The notes under the pieces were generated by a model. It was not told the origin of the DNA. It worked only from the letters and a program-made list of their open reading frames with translations, and did no database searches. From an uncultured Desulfobulbus sp. (GTDB lineage Bacteria; Desulfobacterota; Desulfobulbia; Desulfobulbales; Desulfobulbaceae), in the NCBI RefSeq assembly GCF_963665445.1, contig NZ_OY762276.1, positions 5,016,601-5,080,600 on the forward strand: 64,000 bases of DNA, in the 5' to 3' direction. This document shows positions 56,078-64,000 of the stretch, in pieces; position 1 is the stretch's first letter, and every line of letters begins with the position of its first letter. The translations under genes and the position numbers were made by a program.

Positions 56078-58006
56078 ATGCGTCTGCCTTCCTATCTGCA
56101 AAGAAATCAGTACGGCAAATATTATTTTCGGATTGTTTTTCCTCAAGAAATCCGGTTACGTATTCACAAACAGGAGTTTAAACGGTCACTCCGCACTTCG
56201 ATATGCAGTCATGCCGTATCGATATCACGCATTTTAAAAGTAAAGATCGATCAGGTATTTAGAATCATACTTCTCTATAATATGGATTGGACAGCGACTA
56301 AAAAGCTTCTCGACAAGGTATCAATGGAGATTCTTGAAGGATATAAAGACTACCTCTTTGTGCATGGTCTGTACCCTGACGTTGCACGTAATTACCCTGA
56401 TCGGAAAGCGGAAGAGGACGCACAATACTTTCTGGAGATGAAACGGTTCCCTGATACGTATTTTGAACAGGAAGGCAGTATCAATGACATCCACCAAGGT
56501 TATGGTGAAGATGCTGATATCGTCCAGCACATCCTCTGGAGACGTGAGGGGGGCGGCAAGTTGGCAAACATTGAATCGGTCAAGAACTTTGCCGACAGGA
56601 TCATTGCCGATAAAGCACTGGTGGTTGCTGACACCGACTATGAACTCTTTTGCCAGAAGGTTGCGGAAATGTTGTGGCAGTTGAAGGATGATCGGGAAGC
56701 ATTGTTTCAGCAGCTTGACTCTGGACAGCAGCAGGACGTAATTACCAACACGCCAGCGGTTGATTTGGGGCAAGAAGAGGTTGAGGCTGTCAACACCTGC
56801 CAAGCAAAGGCGTGCACCTCAATCACCTTTGATCAGCTTATTGAGAAGTACATTGAATACAAAGTCAGCAGACAGAGTTGGAGCGCAATGACCTTGCGGG
56901 GGAAGAAACTTGCCCTCGGGGCTTTGCTGGAGATTTTTCAGTATATTAAAAATAGTGAAACTGTTTATCTGCACGATCTCAACGCAGAGGATGTAGGTTT
57001 GTTTGAAAGAACGTTGAGGCAAATGCCAAGTAACAGGAAAAAAATCTATAAGGATTGCTCAATTGCTGATCTGATGAGGAATGTGAATCGTCGTGAAATA
57101 TCAGAAAGCGAGTTCATAACAGACAAGACCTATAATGATTACTGCATCCTGCTTACTGGCATGATGAACTTTGCGGTTGAACCACGACAGGGATTTATTC
57201 CCTGCAATTACTTTACTGATCTTAAGGTCAAGGTCAGAGATGCTGTCAAAAAAATTCCATTCACCAGTCGTGAACTTGAACTTTTTTTTAATACGGACTT
57301 GTTCGTATTAAAAAAAGTGTCGTTGCAGTTTGCGTGGAGATATTGGATTCCAGTACTGATGTTGTACCACGGCACCAGACTCGAAGAAGTTTCACAGCCT
57401 TTTTTATCGGATATTGAGCAAGTGGAAGGCATTTGGTGTTTAAAAATTGAACAGGAAAAAAAGAAACCGAGATACAGGGCAAAAGATCAAAAGGAGAAGA
57501 TTGTCAAGAACCCAAGTTCCGTTAGGTATGTGCCGCTGCATGACAAGCTTCTTCAACTCGGCTTTATGGAATATGTTACATTTCTTCAGGGTAAAGGTGA
57601 GAAAAAGTTATTTCCCGATTTATCGAAGCAGACCCCGAATGGTCAGTATATCAAGCATGGGGCGAAGGTGACCGCTTTTTTCACAGAGGACAGTGAAAAG
57701 CAGAGCAAAACATCATATCTGACCAAATGTGGCGTTAAAACTCCTGACACACCGCCAAGGACCAAAGCCCTTATCTGTTTCAGGCACACCGTTCAGAAGG
57801 TGCTCAATGACCATCCAAGTAATGTCATTTCCGGTAAAATTGATCAACTGGTAGGGCACTCACCTCAGTCGATTGGCATCAAACACTACAGCGGGTATTC
57901 GGAAGCGACTATTAAGGCTGTTGTAGATTTGATAGATTTCCCTGATGCGAATCTACCTTGGGATAAGGACCCTGATTATGGGAAAATAAAATTTTCTTGG
58001 GAATGA
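56078..58006 (+). CDS. Large tyrosine integrase of element 2
   Basis: A 642-residue integrase starting at ATG 56078 (MRLPSYLQRNQYGKYYFRIV) with GGAG upstream. The N-terminus resembles that of integrase 1, but the protein is about 170 residues longer, with a long helical insert. The catalytic domain near the C-terminus has HGTRLEEVSQ (Arg), RYVPLHDKL, FRHTVQKVL (Arg), LVGHSPQSIG (His) and KHYSGYSE (nucleophile Tyr). In the HxxR box the first His seems replaced by Ile (ICFRHT), which is unusual. It probably catalyses integration at the same tRNA-Met site. Confidence 0.9.
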   Translation: MRLPSYLQRNQYGKYYFRIVFPQEIRLRIHKQEFKRSLRTSICSHAVSISRILKVKIDQVFRIILLYNMDWTATKKLLDKVSMEILEGYKDYLFVHGLYPDVARNYPDRKAEEDAQYFLEMKRFPDTYFEQEGSINDIHQGYGEDADIVQHILWRREGGGKLANIESVKNFADRIIADKALVVADTDYELFCQKVAEMLWQLKDDREALFQQLDSGQQQDVITNTPAVDLGQEEVEAVNTCQAKACTSITFDQLIEKYIEYKVSRQSWSAMTLRGKKLALGALLEIFQYIKNSETVYLHDLNAEDVGLFERTLRQMPSNRKKIYKDCSIADLMRNVNRREISESEFITDKTYNDYCILLTGMMNFAVEPRQGFIPCNYFTDLKVKVRDAVKKIPFTSRELELFFNTDLFVLKKVSLQFAWRYWIPVLMLYHGTRLEEVSQPFLSDIEQVEGIWCLKIEQEKKKPRYRAKDQKEKIVKNPSSVRYVPLHDKLLQLGFMEYVTFLQGKGEKKLFPDLSKQTPNGQYIKHGAKVTAFFTEDSEKQSKTSYLTKCGVKTPDTPPRTKALICFRHTVQKVLNDHPSNVISGKIDQLVGHSPQSIGIKHYSGYSEATIKAVVDLIDFPDANLPWDKDPDYGKIKFSWE

Positions 58007-58115
58007 AGGTGTATTAAAGGATGACCAGTGGAATTCTTATTGGATGACTTTAAGGTTCAAACCTTGCCTTGCTTGGTCAATGAAAAAACATCGAATATCT
58101 GAAGCTGAACAGCGC

Positions 58116-59093
58116 CTATTGTTCGATAGATGTTGATTCTTCAACAAGGGACATACCAAGATCGTCTTGAAGGTACCCTTTGCCATCAGGCAGTTGTTTG
58201 CATATGTAAAGTTGGTTTTTAGTATCCTTTTCAATCCAGTACTCTGGATTCATGCGAAATAAAACAGTCTGATTATTTTCGCCGATTGATTTTATATCAA
58301 AGACTGCTAAGTTTTCGACAATCCTTTTGATTGATCTCGTCTTGTGCTTAATCTTACATTGTTCTAGTGCAGATGGGCATTGCCGATTAAGAAAACTCCC
58401 CGTATCAGCTAAATTCGTCCAGCCATTTGTTTTTCTATATTGCCGTCGTGATTCAGCATAATACTGCATCATTACAATCAGTTCCTTTTCGAATTGCGAA
58501 TCGTAAGGATTCTTTAAAACGAAAAGATGTGGCAAGCTAGAGAAACTGGTTTTTAAAAATTCGGGTATTGATTTTGCCAGTTGGGACAATTCACCATATA
58601 AGATTGAAGCCTCATTGTGCGTATCATCAAGATATGATACAGCATTCGCAAAGTCTTCGGGTTTATTGAAATCAAATGTAGTGAATAGTTGGTGAACTAT
58701 TTTGTTTCTCTCTAAAATTATTGCTTCAATTTTACTTTTCCATACGATTTGTTGTTCATTCGTTCCAAATTTTATATTAACGCTAAATCTTATCTCATCT
58801 TTCGACAGGTCTCCATCTTCAGATGTAGAGGAATTATCTGATAGTATTTTGTCGCAAAAAAGTCTTCCTACACAACCCATCGTTTTTTGCGAGAGGTGAT
58901 TGGCGTTCTTCTTAAGTTGATCAATCGGGGGAGTACTTTCGGGATTGGTGCTAACAACCAAAGAGAAACATCCTCTTGAAACAGCATATTTAAATAATAA
59001 TTCAATCCTCTGGAATAGGACGAGACACTTGCCCACCTTTTGATGCACGTCACCCCATAGTTCATTATTGTTACCGAATTGATCGTTACTCAT
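58116..59093 (-). CDS. Hypothetical protein with HEPN-like RX4H motif
   Basis: A 325-residue soluble protein, last gene of a three-gene minus-strand operon (11 bp after the GIY-YIG gene). Residues 1-160 are mostly helical and contain LERNKIVHQLF, an R129-x4-H134 motif like that of HEPN ribonucleases. C-terminal residues 235-325 form a separate domain (SIKRIVENLAVFDIKSIGEN, then RMNPEYWIEKD). No named family is recognised. The context with a nuclease-like partner and an R-M system suggests defence, which is inference. Confidence 0.55.
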   Translation of the reverse strand: MSNDQFGNNNELWGDVHQKVGKCLVLFQRIELLFKYAVSRGCFSLVVSTNPESTPPIDQLKKNANHLSQKTMGCVGRLFCDKILSDNSSTSEDGDLSKDEIRFSVNIKFGTNEQQIVWKSKIEAIILERNKIVHQLFTTFDFNKPEDFANAVSYLDDTHNEASILYGELSQLAKSIPEFLKTSFSSLPHLFVLKNPYDSQFEKELIVMMQYYAESRRQYRKTNGWTNLADTGSFLNRQCPSALEQCKIKHKTRSIKRIVENLAVFDIKSIGENNQTVLFRMNPEYWIEKDTKNQLYICKQLPDGKGYLQDDLGMSLVEESTSIEQ

Positions 59094-59104
59094 TGAAATA
59101 TTAA

Positions 59105-59959
59105 CTATTCACCTGTTTGCCGTTTAACCTCATCCAAGGTCTTGCCGTCCTGATATTTCCATTCGATCCAACCATTGGCATTTCTACCAAGTACGGTACC
59201 AGCAGCCCCGCTAGGCGAACTGAATATATAATTTGATGTAAATTTCAGTACATCACCATCTTCTTGTAAAATATTCTGATCAAGTAGTTTCTTTCGGGTT
59301 GTGGTAATCCAGTTCTGTATACTCTTGCTCTCAGATTTGTTGCAGGTGCTACCAGCAAAGACTACTAACCCATCCTCAGCATATTCACCCTGTGCCAAGG
59401 CATCCTTACCCTTGCATGTCAGTATATCTTTTTTCTGTTTAGACTTGACGATACTATCAAAAATTGGATAACCCAACGTTGATACAAGGATTTTTATGGT
59501 ATCGAAGTTATCCATTAAATCAACTTCAACGGGTTCCGGAATATACGGCTTTGTGGGTACCTGATTGTTTTCAAGTGAATACCGATCAGCATTCAAAGCC
59601 TCAGCATGGCAGTACCATTCAAGAAATTTCACATGAGATTTGGTAAAGAACTGTGTTTTTGAAACTGCTATAATTGCAACATTCCAGAAATCCTTGGTCT
59701 TGTTGTGCTGCTTCAGTCTTGAAAAGCAGTTTTCCGCCTCACCAATATATAAGATTGGTTTCGCTCCTTCATCTGATGAACCTATCAGGAAATACACGCC
59801 TACACTTTGAACCTCACTGCGTGTTGCCACATCCTCAAGGCTTGAACGTGGTATAAGCATTGTTTGAACAGTTCTGCTGGTGATATCGGCAATTTTCACA
59901 CCACGTGGATTGCCATCTGGTAGAAATATCTGAATTGTTTTACCTTTAGCCTTGGTCAT
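59105..59959 (-). CDS. GIY-YIG nuclease with DUF4357-like C-terminus
   Basis: A 284-residue protein. Residues about 50-150 have a GIY-YIG domain (VQSVGVYFLIGSS, then ILYIGEAENCFSRLKQHN). A Glu-containing helix (VKFLEWYCHAEALN) completes the site. The C-terminal 50 residues (SSPSGAAGTVLGRNANGWIE, then WKYQDGKTLDEV) match the DUF4357 pattern. The combination is known from a widely distributed family of predicted nucleases with no settled role. The start overlaps the stop of the upstream gene by 14 nt, so expression is coupled. Confidence 0.85.
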   Translation of the reverse strand: MTKAKGKTIQIFLPDGNPRGVKIADITSRTVQTMLIPRSSLEDVATRSEVQSVGVYFLIGSSDEGAKPILYIGEAENCFSRLKQHNKTKDFWNVAIIAVSKTQFFTKSHVKFLEWYCHAEALNADRYSLENNQVPTKPYIPEPVEVDLMDNFDTIKILVSTLGYPIFDSIVKSKQKKDILTCKGKDALAQGEYAEDGLVVFAGSTCNKSESKSIQNWITTTRKKLLDQNILQEDGDVLKFTSNYIFSSPSGAAGTVLGRNANGWIEWKYQDGKTLDEVKRQTGE

Positions 59960-60596
59960 TGGGCAGAATCCTTAGCATACACGTTCTATTATTGTTGTTG
60001 ATTGCCGTCATTTCATATCTGTATGGTTTGGTATTCCACTTTCGATGCTTTGACACAAGCGCACTCGCAAATTCTTCTGACGTGGCAATAAACCGTTCTA
60101 CATTGTCAACAGGAACTTCCTTGTCGATACCTAAATTTTTTATATCTTTGTTCTCCTTGTTGTTTTGACCGGCATTACTGGAAGCAACATCACATACTTC
60201 GCAGCGAACACAAACACGACGGTTACTGTCAATTAAGACAAGGTCATTTCCTCCATCATTGTCACTTGTCGAAGGGTGGCAGATAAGAACAGAGAACTTG
60301 TTATACTGATCATGTGAAACAAACCATTCCAGAGCATCTATCAACCTTTCCATCGTTGCAGTGATATTAACAACTTCTGTCAGTATTTCCGTTGTTTTAT
60401 CAACAAGGTATGGTTTCTGCGGTTGATTTAAGGAAACTTTTAACCGTTTTGTGTTAATCCCCCAATTGTCATTATTCGATGACAGTTCTTCAAGCGATTT
60501 TATGGCGCATTCAACAAGAAACCTGTGTGCAACACGTAAATCGTCAACCGTCTTCCTGATGCTTTGGTTTTCGATAGGCTTCACTAAATGTGGCAT
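59946..60596 (-). CDS. Hypothetical protein, first gene of the three-gene operon
   Basis: A 216-residue soluble protein. The N-terminal 100 residues are helical (SIRKTVDDLRVAHRFLVECA, then IKSLEEL). The middle holds a strand-rich patch (NDLVLIDSNRRVCVRCEVCD) that might be a degenerate nuclease fold. A basic C-terminus follows (SKHRKWNTKPYRYEM). No family is recognised. It overlaps the GIY-YIG gene and is divergent from hsdM, with the shared promoter region at 60597-60813. Confidence 0.6.
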   Translation of the reverse strand: MPHLVKPIENQSIRKTVDDLRVAHRFLVECAIKSLEELSSNNDNWGINTKRLKVSLNQPQKPYLVDKTTEILTEVVNITATMERLIDALEWFVSHDQYNKFSVLICHPSTSDNDGGNDLVLIDSNRRVCVRCEVCDVASSNAGQNNKENKDIKNLGIDKEVPVDNVERFIATSEEFASALVSKHRKWNTKPYRYEMTAINNNNRTCMLRILPNDQG

Positions 60597-60813
60597 AGGG
60601 AAGGATTTCTTGTCATTTACAAGGTTCAGGGCTATACTAACCAGCGTTGCGTATAAAATACTATTTTAACATGGTTTTTATAACATGAAGCTTTGGCGAT
60701 AGGAAATGTTTTTTCCCAAAACGGGCAAACCTTTCCTGTCATGGGCTTACTTCGTGCAGTGTTGCATTGTGATACCATTTAACGTAAATGTTTACTTATA
60801 ACGCATTAGGATT

Positions 60814-61611
60814 ATGACTAATTTTAACGAAAGTATCGGGTTTATCTGGAGTATCGCAGAAATTTTGAGGGGTAGTTTCAAGCAATCAGAGTACGGCAGA
60901 GTGGTATTACCTTTCACAGTATTGCGCCGTCTTGACTGTGTGCTCGAACCCACCAAGGATGCTGTTCAGGAACAGTTAAAATCCTTACCTGCAAAGATTG
61001 ATGATGCAATGAAGGAAACGATGCTCAACATGGCATCAGGGCATAATTTCCATAATATATCACCATTTACCTTTGAAAAATTGCTTGATGATCCTGATAA
61101 CATTGCTGCCAATCTGAACAATTTCATCAATAATTTCAGTGCAGATGCTCGTGAGATTTTCATAGACCGTTTCAAATTGCCTGAACAGATTACACGATTG
61201 GACAAAGACAACCTGCTTTACATGGTCGTTAGCCGATTTGCTCAAGCTGATCTGCACCCTGATACGGTCAGCAACATTCAGATGGGTTACATCTTTGAGG
61301 AACTGATTAGAAGGTTCTCGGAACAATCAAATGAAACCGCTGGTGAGCACTTCACGCCACGTGAGGTAATTCGGTTGATGGTCAATGTACTCTTCCAAGA
61401 GGACAACGATATACTAACTAAACAAGGCATCATTCGGAAACTTTATGATCCGGCAGCAGGCACAGGCGGGATGCTTTCAGTTGCCGAAGAATACCTTCGT
61501 GAGTTGAACCCTGATGCGCATTTGGAGGTATACGGGCAGGAACTCAATGATGAGAGTTACGGTACATGTAAATCTGACATGATGATTAAAGGTCAGAATG
61601 CAAAAAATATC
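60814..61611 (+). pseudogene. hsdM: hsdM, type I methyltransferase subunit truncated by an IS
   Basis: 266 native residues remain. The N-terminal HsdM helical domain (FIWSIAEILRGSFKQSEYGR, then LPFTVLRRLDCVLEPT) is followed by the start of the SAM-binding domain: EHFTPREVIRLM and motif I DPAAGTGGML. The reading frame then enters the insertion sequence (CLVRRICG, stop). The catalytic NPPF/Y motif and the C-terminus are missing, so no active methyltransferase can be made from this gene. Confidence 0.93.
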
Positions 61612-63171
61612 TGCCTCGTCCGCAGAATTTGTGGGTAGCTCTTTGAAAATAAGCCCCAGAACCTGAGCCCCTCCGGAGGTGAGAGGGGTGGGCACCTGCC
61701 GCCCCGTCACCCTTGCCACTTTCAGGATGAGCAGGGAGGTTCGTCTCTGTCAAGGCTGTGCGCGCAGCGCGCACCCGCAGGGCTTGGCCTTGATAGAGGC
61801 GGACCTCCCTGCTATTGCCAATGTCCTTTTGTGGGGGTTTCATAAAATGCATCCTGCCTTACTTTGCCGGGGGAATGTTTCTTCCAAAAACTCCTCAGCT
61901 TAGATCAGACAGGATGCACGTTAAAACTATCTTGAACCGTATTGAAAAACAACCGGGTTTTATCTATGACACTTGCAAATGGCGTGATTCCGGACCGCCG
62001 GCATTGGTGATAACGTTGCGGCCCCAGGCCGGCCGCAAACCCATCTGTTCCAAGTGCGGCCAGAGGGGGCCGGGGTACGACACCCTGCGTGTCAGATCTT
62101 TTGCCTTTGTGCCCTTGTGGGGCATTCCGGTATTTTTCCTCTATGCTCCACGGCGGCTGCAGTGTCCAACCTGTGGCGTCAAAGTCGAAAAGCTGCCATG
62201 GGTTGTAGGAAAGAGCCATCTTACGATCTCTTACGCATGGTTCCTGGCCACATGGTGTAAACGCTTGAGCTGGAAGGAAGTGGCCGAAATCTTTAAAACC
62301 AGTTGGGACACGGTCTTCAGGTCGGTGGAAATGGCGGTCAACTGGGGGCTCGCCTATCGTAATATCGATGGGATCACTGCCATTGGCATCGACGAAATCT
62401 GCTGGCGCAAACGCAAGGATAAGTTTGTCACCCTGGTGTATCAGCTTGACCAGGGAAAAAGGCGCCTGCTTTGGATCGGCCCCGACAGGACCGCCAAAAC
62501 TTTCAGAGAGTTTTTCGACTGGCTCGGCACGGCAAGGTCTCGGCAATTGCGGTTTATTTGCAGTGACATGTGGAAACCCTATCTGGCCGTCATTGCCGAA
62601 AAAGCAGCGGGCGCCGTCAATATCCTCGACCGGTTTCATATCATGAGTCACATGAGCAAGGCTATCGACGAGGTCAGAGCCGATGAGGCCAAGGAGCTCA
62701 AGAAGAAGGGGAAAGAACCCCTCCTTGCAAAGAGCCGTTGGTGCCTCTTAAAACGACCTGAAAATCTGACCGAAAAACAGGTGGACAGGCTCAAGGATCT
62801 GCTCGCATGCAACCTCAGAACTATCCGCGCCTACTTGCTCAAGGAAGATTTTCAGCGATTCTGGGGCTACAGTTCACCGGCTTGGGCTGGAAAGTTTCTT
62901 GATGCCTGGTGCACAAGAACCATGCGATCCAAAATCAAACCGATGAAGAAGGTTGCCAAAATGTTGAGAGCTCACCGCCCCCTCCTGCTCAACTGGTTTC
63001 GTGCAAAAAATACGATTGCCCTGGGTTGTGTGGAGGGCTTTAACAACAAGGCAAAGGTGGTTACCAAGCGATCCTATGGATTTCGCACGTACGATGGGCT
63101 GAAAATAGCTTTATATCATGGGCTTGGTGACCTGCCGATACCCCAGGGTGCCCACAGATTCTGCTGAGGAA
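61612..63171 (+). mobile_element. ISL3-family insertion sequence, about 1.56 kb
   Basis: It is flanked by imperfect inverted repeats. GCAGAATTTGTGGGTAGC (61622-61639) matches, with three differences, the complement of 63147-63164. It holds one transposase gene and a GC-rich composition unlike the surrounding element. I see no target-site duplication, and the flanks come from two different genes, which indicates a deletion at the insertion. Confidence 0.85.
61914..63167 (+). CDS. ISL3-family transposase
   Basis: A 417-residue transposase starting at ATG 61914 (MHVKTILNRIEKQPGFIYDT). It has an N-terminal Cys4 zinc finger (CSKCGQRG and CPTCGVKV), a helix-turn-helix-like region (LSWKEVAEIFKTSWDTVFRS), and a DDE catalytic domain: IGIDEICWRK, FICSDMWKPYLAVI and GCVEGFNNKAK supply the acidic residues. 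Length and motifs are complete, so the element may be active. Confidence 0.93.
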   Translation: MHVKTILNRIEKQPGFIYDTCKWRDSGPPALVITLRPQAGRKPICSKCGQRGPGYDTLRVRSFAFVPLWGIPVFFLYAPRRLQCPTCGVKVEKLPWVVGKSHLTISYAWFLATWCKRLSWKEVAEIFKTSWDTVFRSVEMAVNWGLAYRNIDGITAIGIDEICWRKRKDKFVTLVYQLDQGKRRLLWIGPDRTAKTFREFFDWLGTARSRQLRFICSDMWKPYLAVIAEKAAGAVNILDRFHIMSHMSKAIDEVRADEAKELKKKGKEPLLAKSRWCLLKRPENLTEKQVDRLKDLLACNLRTIRAYLLKEDFQRFWGYSSPAWAGKFLDAWCTRTMRSKIKPMKKVAKMLRAHRPLLLNWFRAKNTIALGCVEGFNNKAKVVTKRSYGFRTYDGLKIALYHGLGDLPIPQGAHRFC

Positions 63172-63824
63172 CCGGAATTGAATGGTTGGGTGAGGTTCCT
63201 GAACATTGGGACTTGACAAAATTATTTTTTGTTGCAGAAAAAATTGGCGATGGTCTCCATTCCACACCAAATTATGTTGATTCTTCAGACTATTACTTTG
63301 TAAATGGAAACAATTTAGAGAATGGAAAAATAGTAATTAGAAACACAACAAAGTGTGTCGATGAAGTCGAATACAATAAATACAAAATAAATATTAACGA
63401 TAGAACAATTTTACTGTCAATCAACGGAACTATTGGAAAGATTGCCTTTTATAATGATGAAAATGTAATTTTGGGAAAAAGTGCTGCATACATTGTATGC
63501 ACTAAAAAATTATCAAAGAATTATCTATTTTACTTGTTACAATCAAATGCTATAACAAATTATTTTACAGACGAGGTAACGGGTACAGGAACCACAATAC
63601 AAAACTTATCTTTACATTCGATAAAGAATACACCCGTACTGCTACCACCTCTCAATGCTCAAAAAAACATCGCCAGTTATCTTGATAATATACTAACAAA
63701 ACATGATTTTTTAATAGACAAGACAAATCATGCCGTGAATCTATTGCAAGAGCGCCGAACAGCACTGATATCAGCAGCAGTCACCGGGAAAATTGATGTA
63801 CGCAATGCATACTACCGAAGATAA
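63171..63824 (+). pseudogene. hsdS: hsdS remnant, C-terminal half of a specificity subunit
   Basis: The open frame resumes right after the IS with GIEWLGEVPEHWDLTKLFFV, the usual start of a target-recognition domain in HsdS. It continues through ILLSINGTIGKIAFYND and PVLLPPLNAQKNIASYLDNI to the coiled C-terminal spacer (LLQERRTALISAAVTGKIDV). The first target-recognition domain and the gene start are absent, so only about half of the subunit is left. Translation from an internal TTG at 63186 is possible in principle; half-subunits can sometimes dimerise. Confidence 0.88.
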
Positions 63825-63837
63825 GGACTCACCAATC

Positions 63838-64000
63838 ATGAGTACCAAAACCACCGCTGAGCATGACTTTGAAACTGCAATAGAAGCATGGCTTGTTGAC
63901 CATGCAGGGTATGAGAAGGTTCCTTCTAAGCAGTTTGACGCTGAATTGGCACTTGATCAGGTCACCCTTCTAACGTTCATCAAAGACACTCAGGAAGATA
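63838..64000 (+). CDS. hsdR: hsdR, type I restriction subunit, N-terminus only
   Basis: ATG 63838 begins MSTKTTAEHDFETAIEAWLV, a typical HsdR opening, 13 bp after the hsdS remnant, with AAGGA upstream. Only 54 codons are in the window. A restriction subunit without functional HsdM and HsdS should be inactive. Confidence 0.8.
   Translation, partial: MSTKTTAEHDFETAIEAWLVDHAGYEKVPSKQFDAELALDQVTLLTFIKDTQED

Larger units (their letters stand above)
55916..64000. mobile_element. Integrative element 2, right end outside window
   Basis: It begins at the second att copy with a terminator, tandem repeats and a tyrosine integrase in the same layout as element 1. It then carries a three-gene operon and a type I R-M locus disrupted by an IS. 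Its far att site should be a third copy of the tRNA 3' end beyond 64000. Confidence 0.75.

Noticed and set aside
36164-64000. CRISPR array
   Set aside because: No regularly spaced repeats with unique spacers. The repeats seen are tandem or iteron-like.

Overview
The window reads as a chromosome segment of a diazotrophic, anaerobic deltaproteobacterium, most likely a Desulfobulbaceae-type sulfate reducer. The basis is a GC-rich backbone, a nifENB operon with a sigma-54/NifA control region, a selenocysteine-containing SelD, an Fe-S type PurF, multiheme c-type cytochromes, an IspDF fusion and a PabB-PabC fusion. No species is claimed.

Backbone, 1 to about 36160. The left end carries, on the minus strand, nifE-nifN-nifB behind a TGGCAC-N5-TTGC promoter and a TGT-N10-ACA upstream site. 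After a strong terminator come a DUF1858/substrate-binding protein and a HypB/CooC-like GTPase that runs off the window. Next are a lone receiver protein, pabBC, alanine dehydrogenase, a periplasmic rhodanese, a chemotaxis receptor, a DUF1499-surE-nfo operon, a membrane HD protein and a membrane M48-TPR protease. A CAU tRNA (probably Ile2) precedes a compact run of Nif3-like protein, zinc ribbon protein, RNase HI, rnpB, ispDF and an M20 peptidase. selD (UGA-decoded) and purF follow. Then come a two-gene cytochrome bd-superfamily-like complex with a C-terminal tail of eight haem-c motifs, a methyltransferase-like membrane protein, ilvE and groESL.

Accessory region, about 36164 to 64000. tRNA-Met(CAU) at 36087-36163 is the integration site of two elements in tandem. 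Element 1 (36164-55932) is bounded by a 17-bp repeat of the tRNA 3' end. It carries a tyrosine integrase with arm-type repeats at both ends, a tRNA-Val(CAC), SRAP, exported nucleases, IHF-like, MucR-like and MatP-like DNA-binding proteins, and several small secreted or membrane proteins. One small gene is split precisely by an antisense, ORF-less group II intron. Its right half is very AT-rich and contains a protein with motifs resembling single-subunit polymerases (family A / T7 RNAP), a serine recombinase, two 84-bp iteron-like repeat units, a long non-coding stretch and a PEP-CTERM protein. Element 2 starts at 55916 and runs out of the window. It has a second, unusual tyrosine integrase, an uncharacterised three-gene operon (unknown, GIY-YIG-DUF4357, HEPN-like), and a type I restriction-modification locus in which an ISL3-family insertion sequence has replaced the end of hsdM and the start of hsdS.

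The two elements together look like a defence and mobility island at a tRNA gene. The most promising items for new biology are the polymerase-like protein with its adjacent repeats and recombinase, the three-gene operon of element 2, and the octahaem bd-like complex of the backbone. All functional calls come from reading the sequence only; no database search was run.
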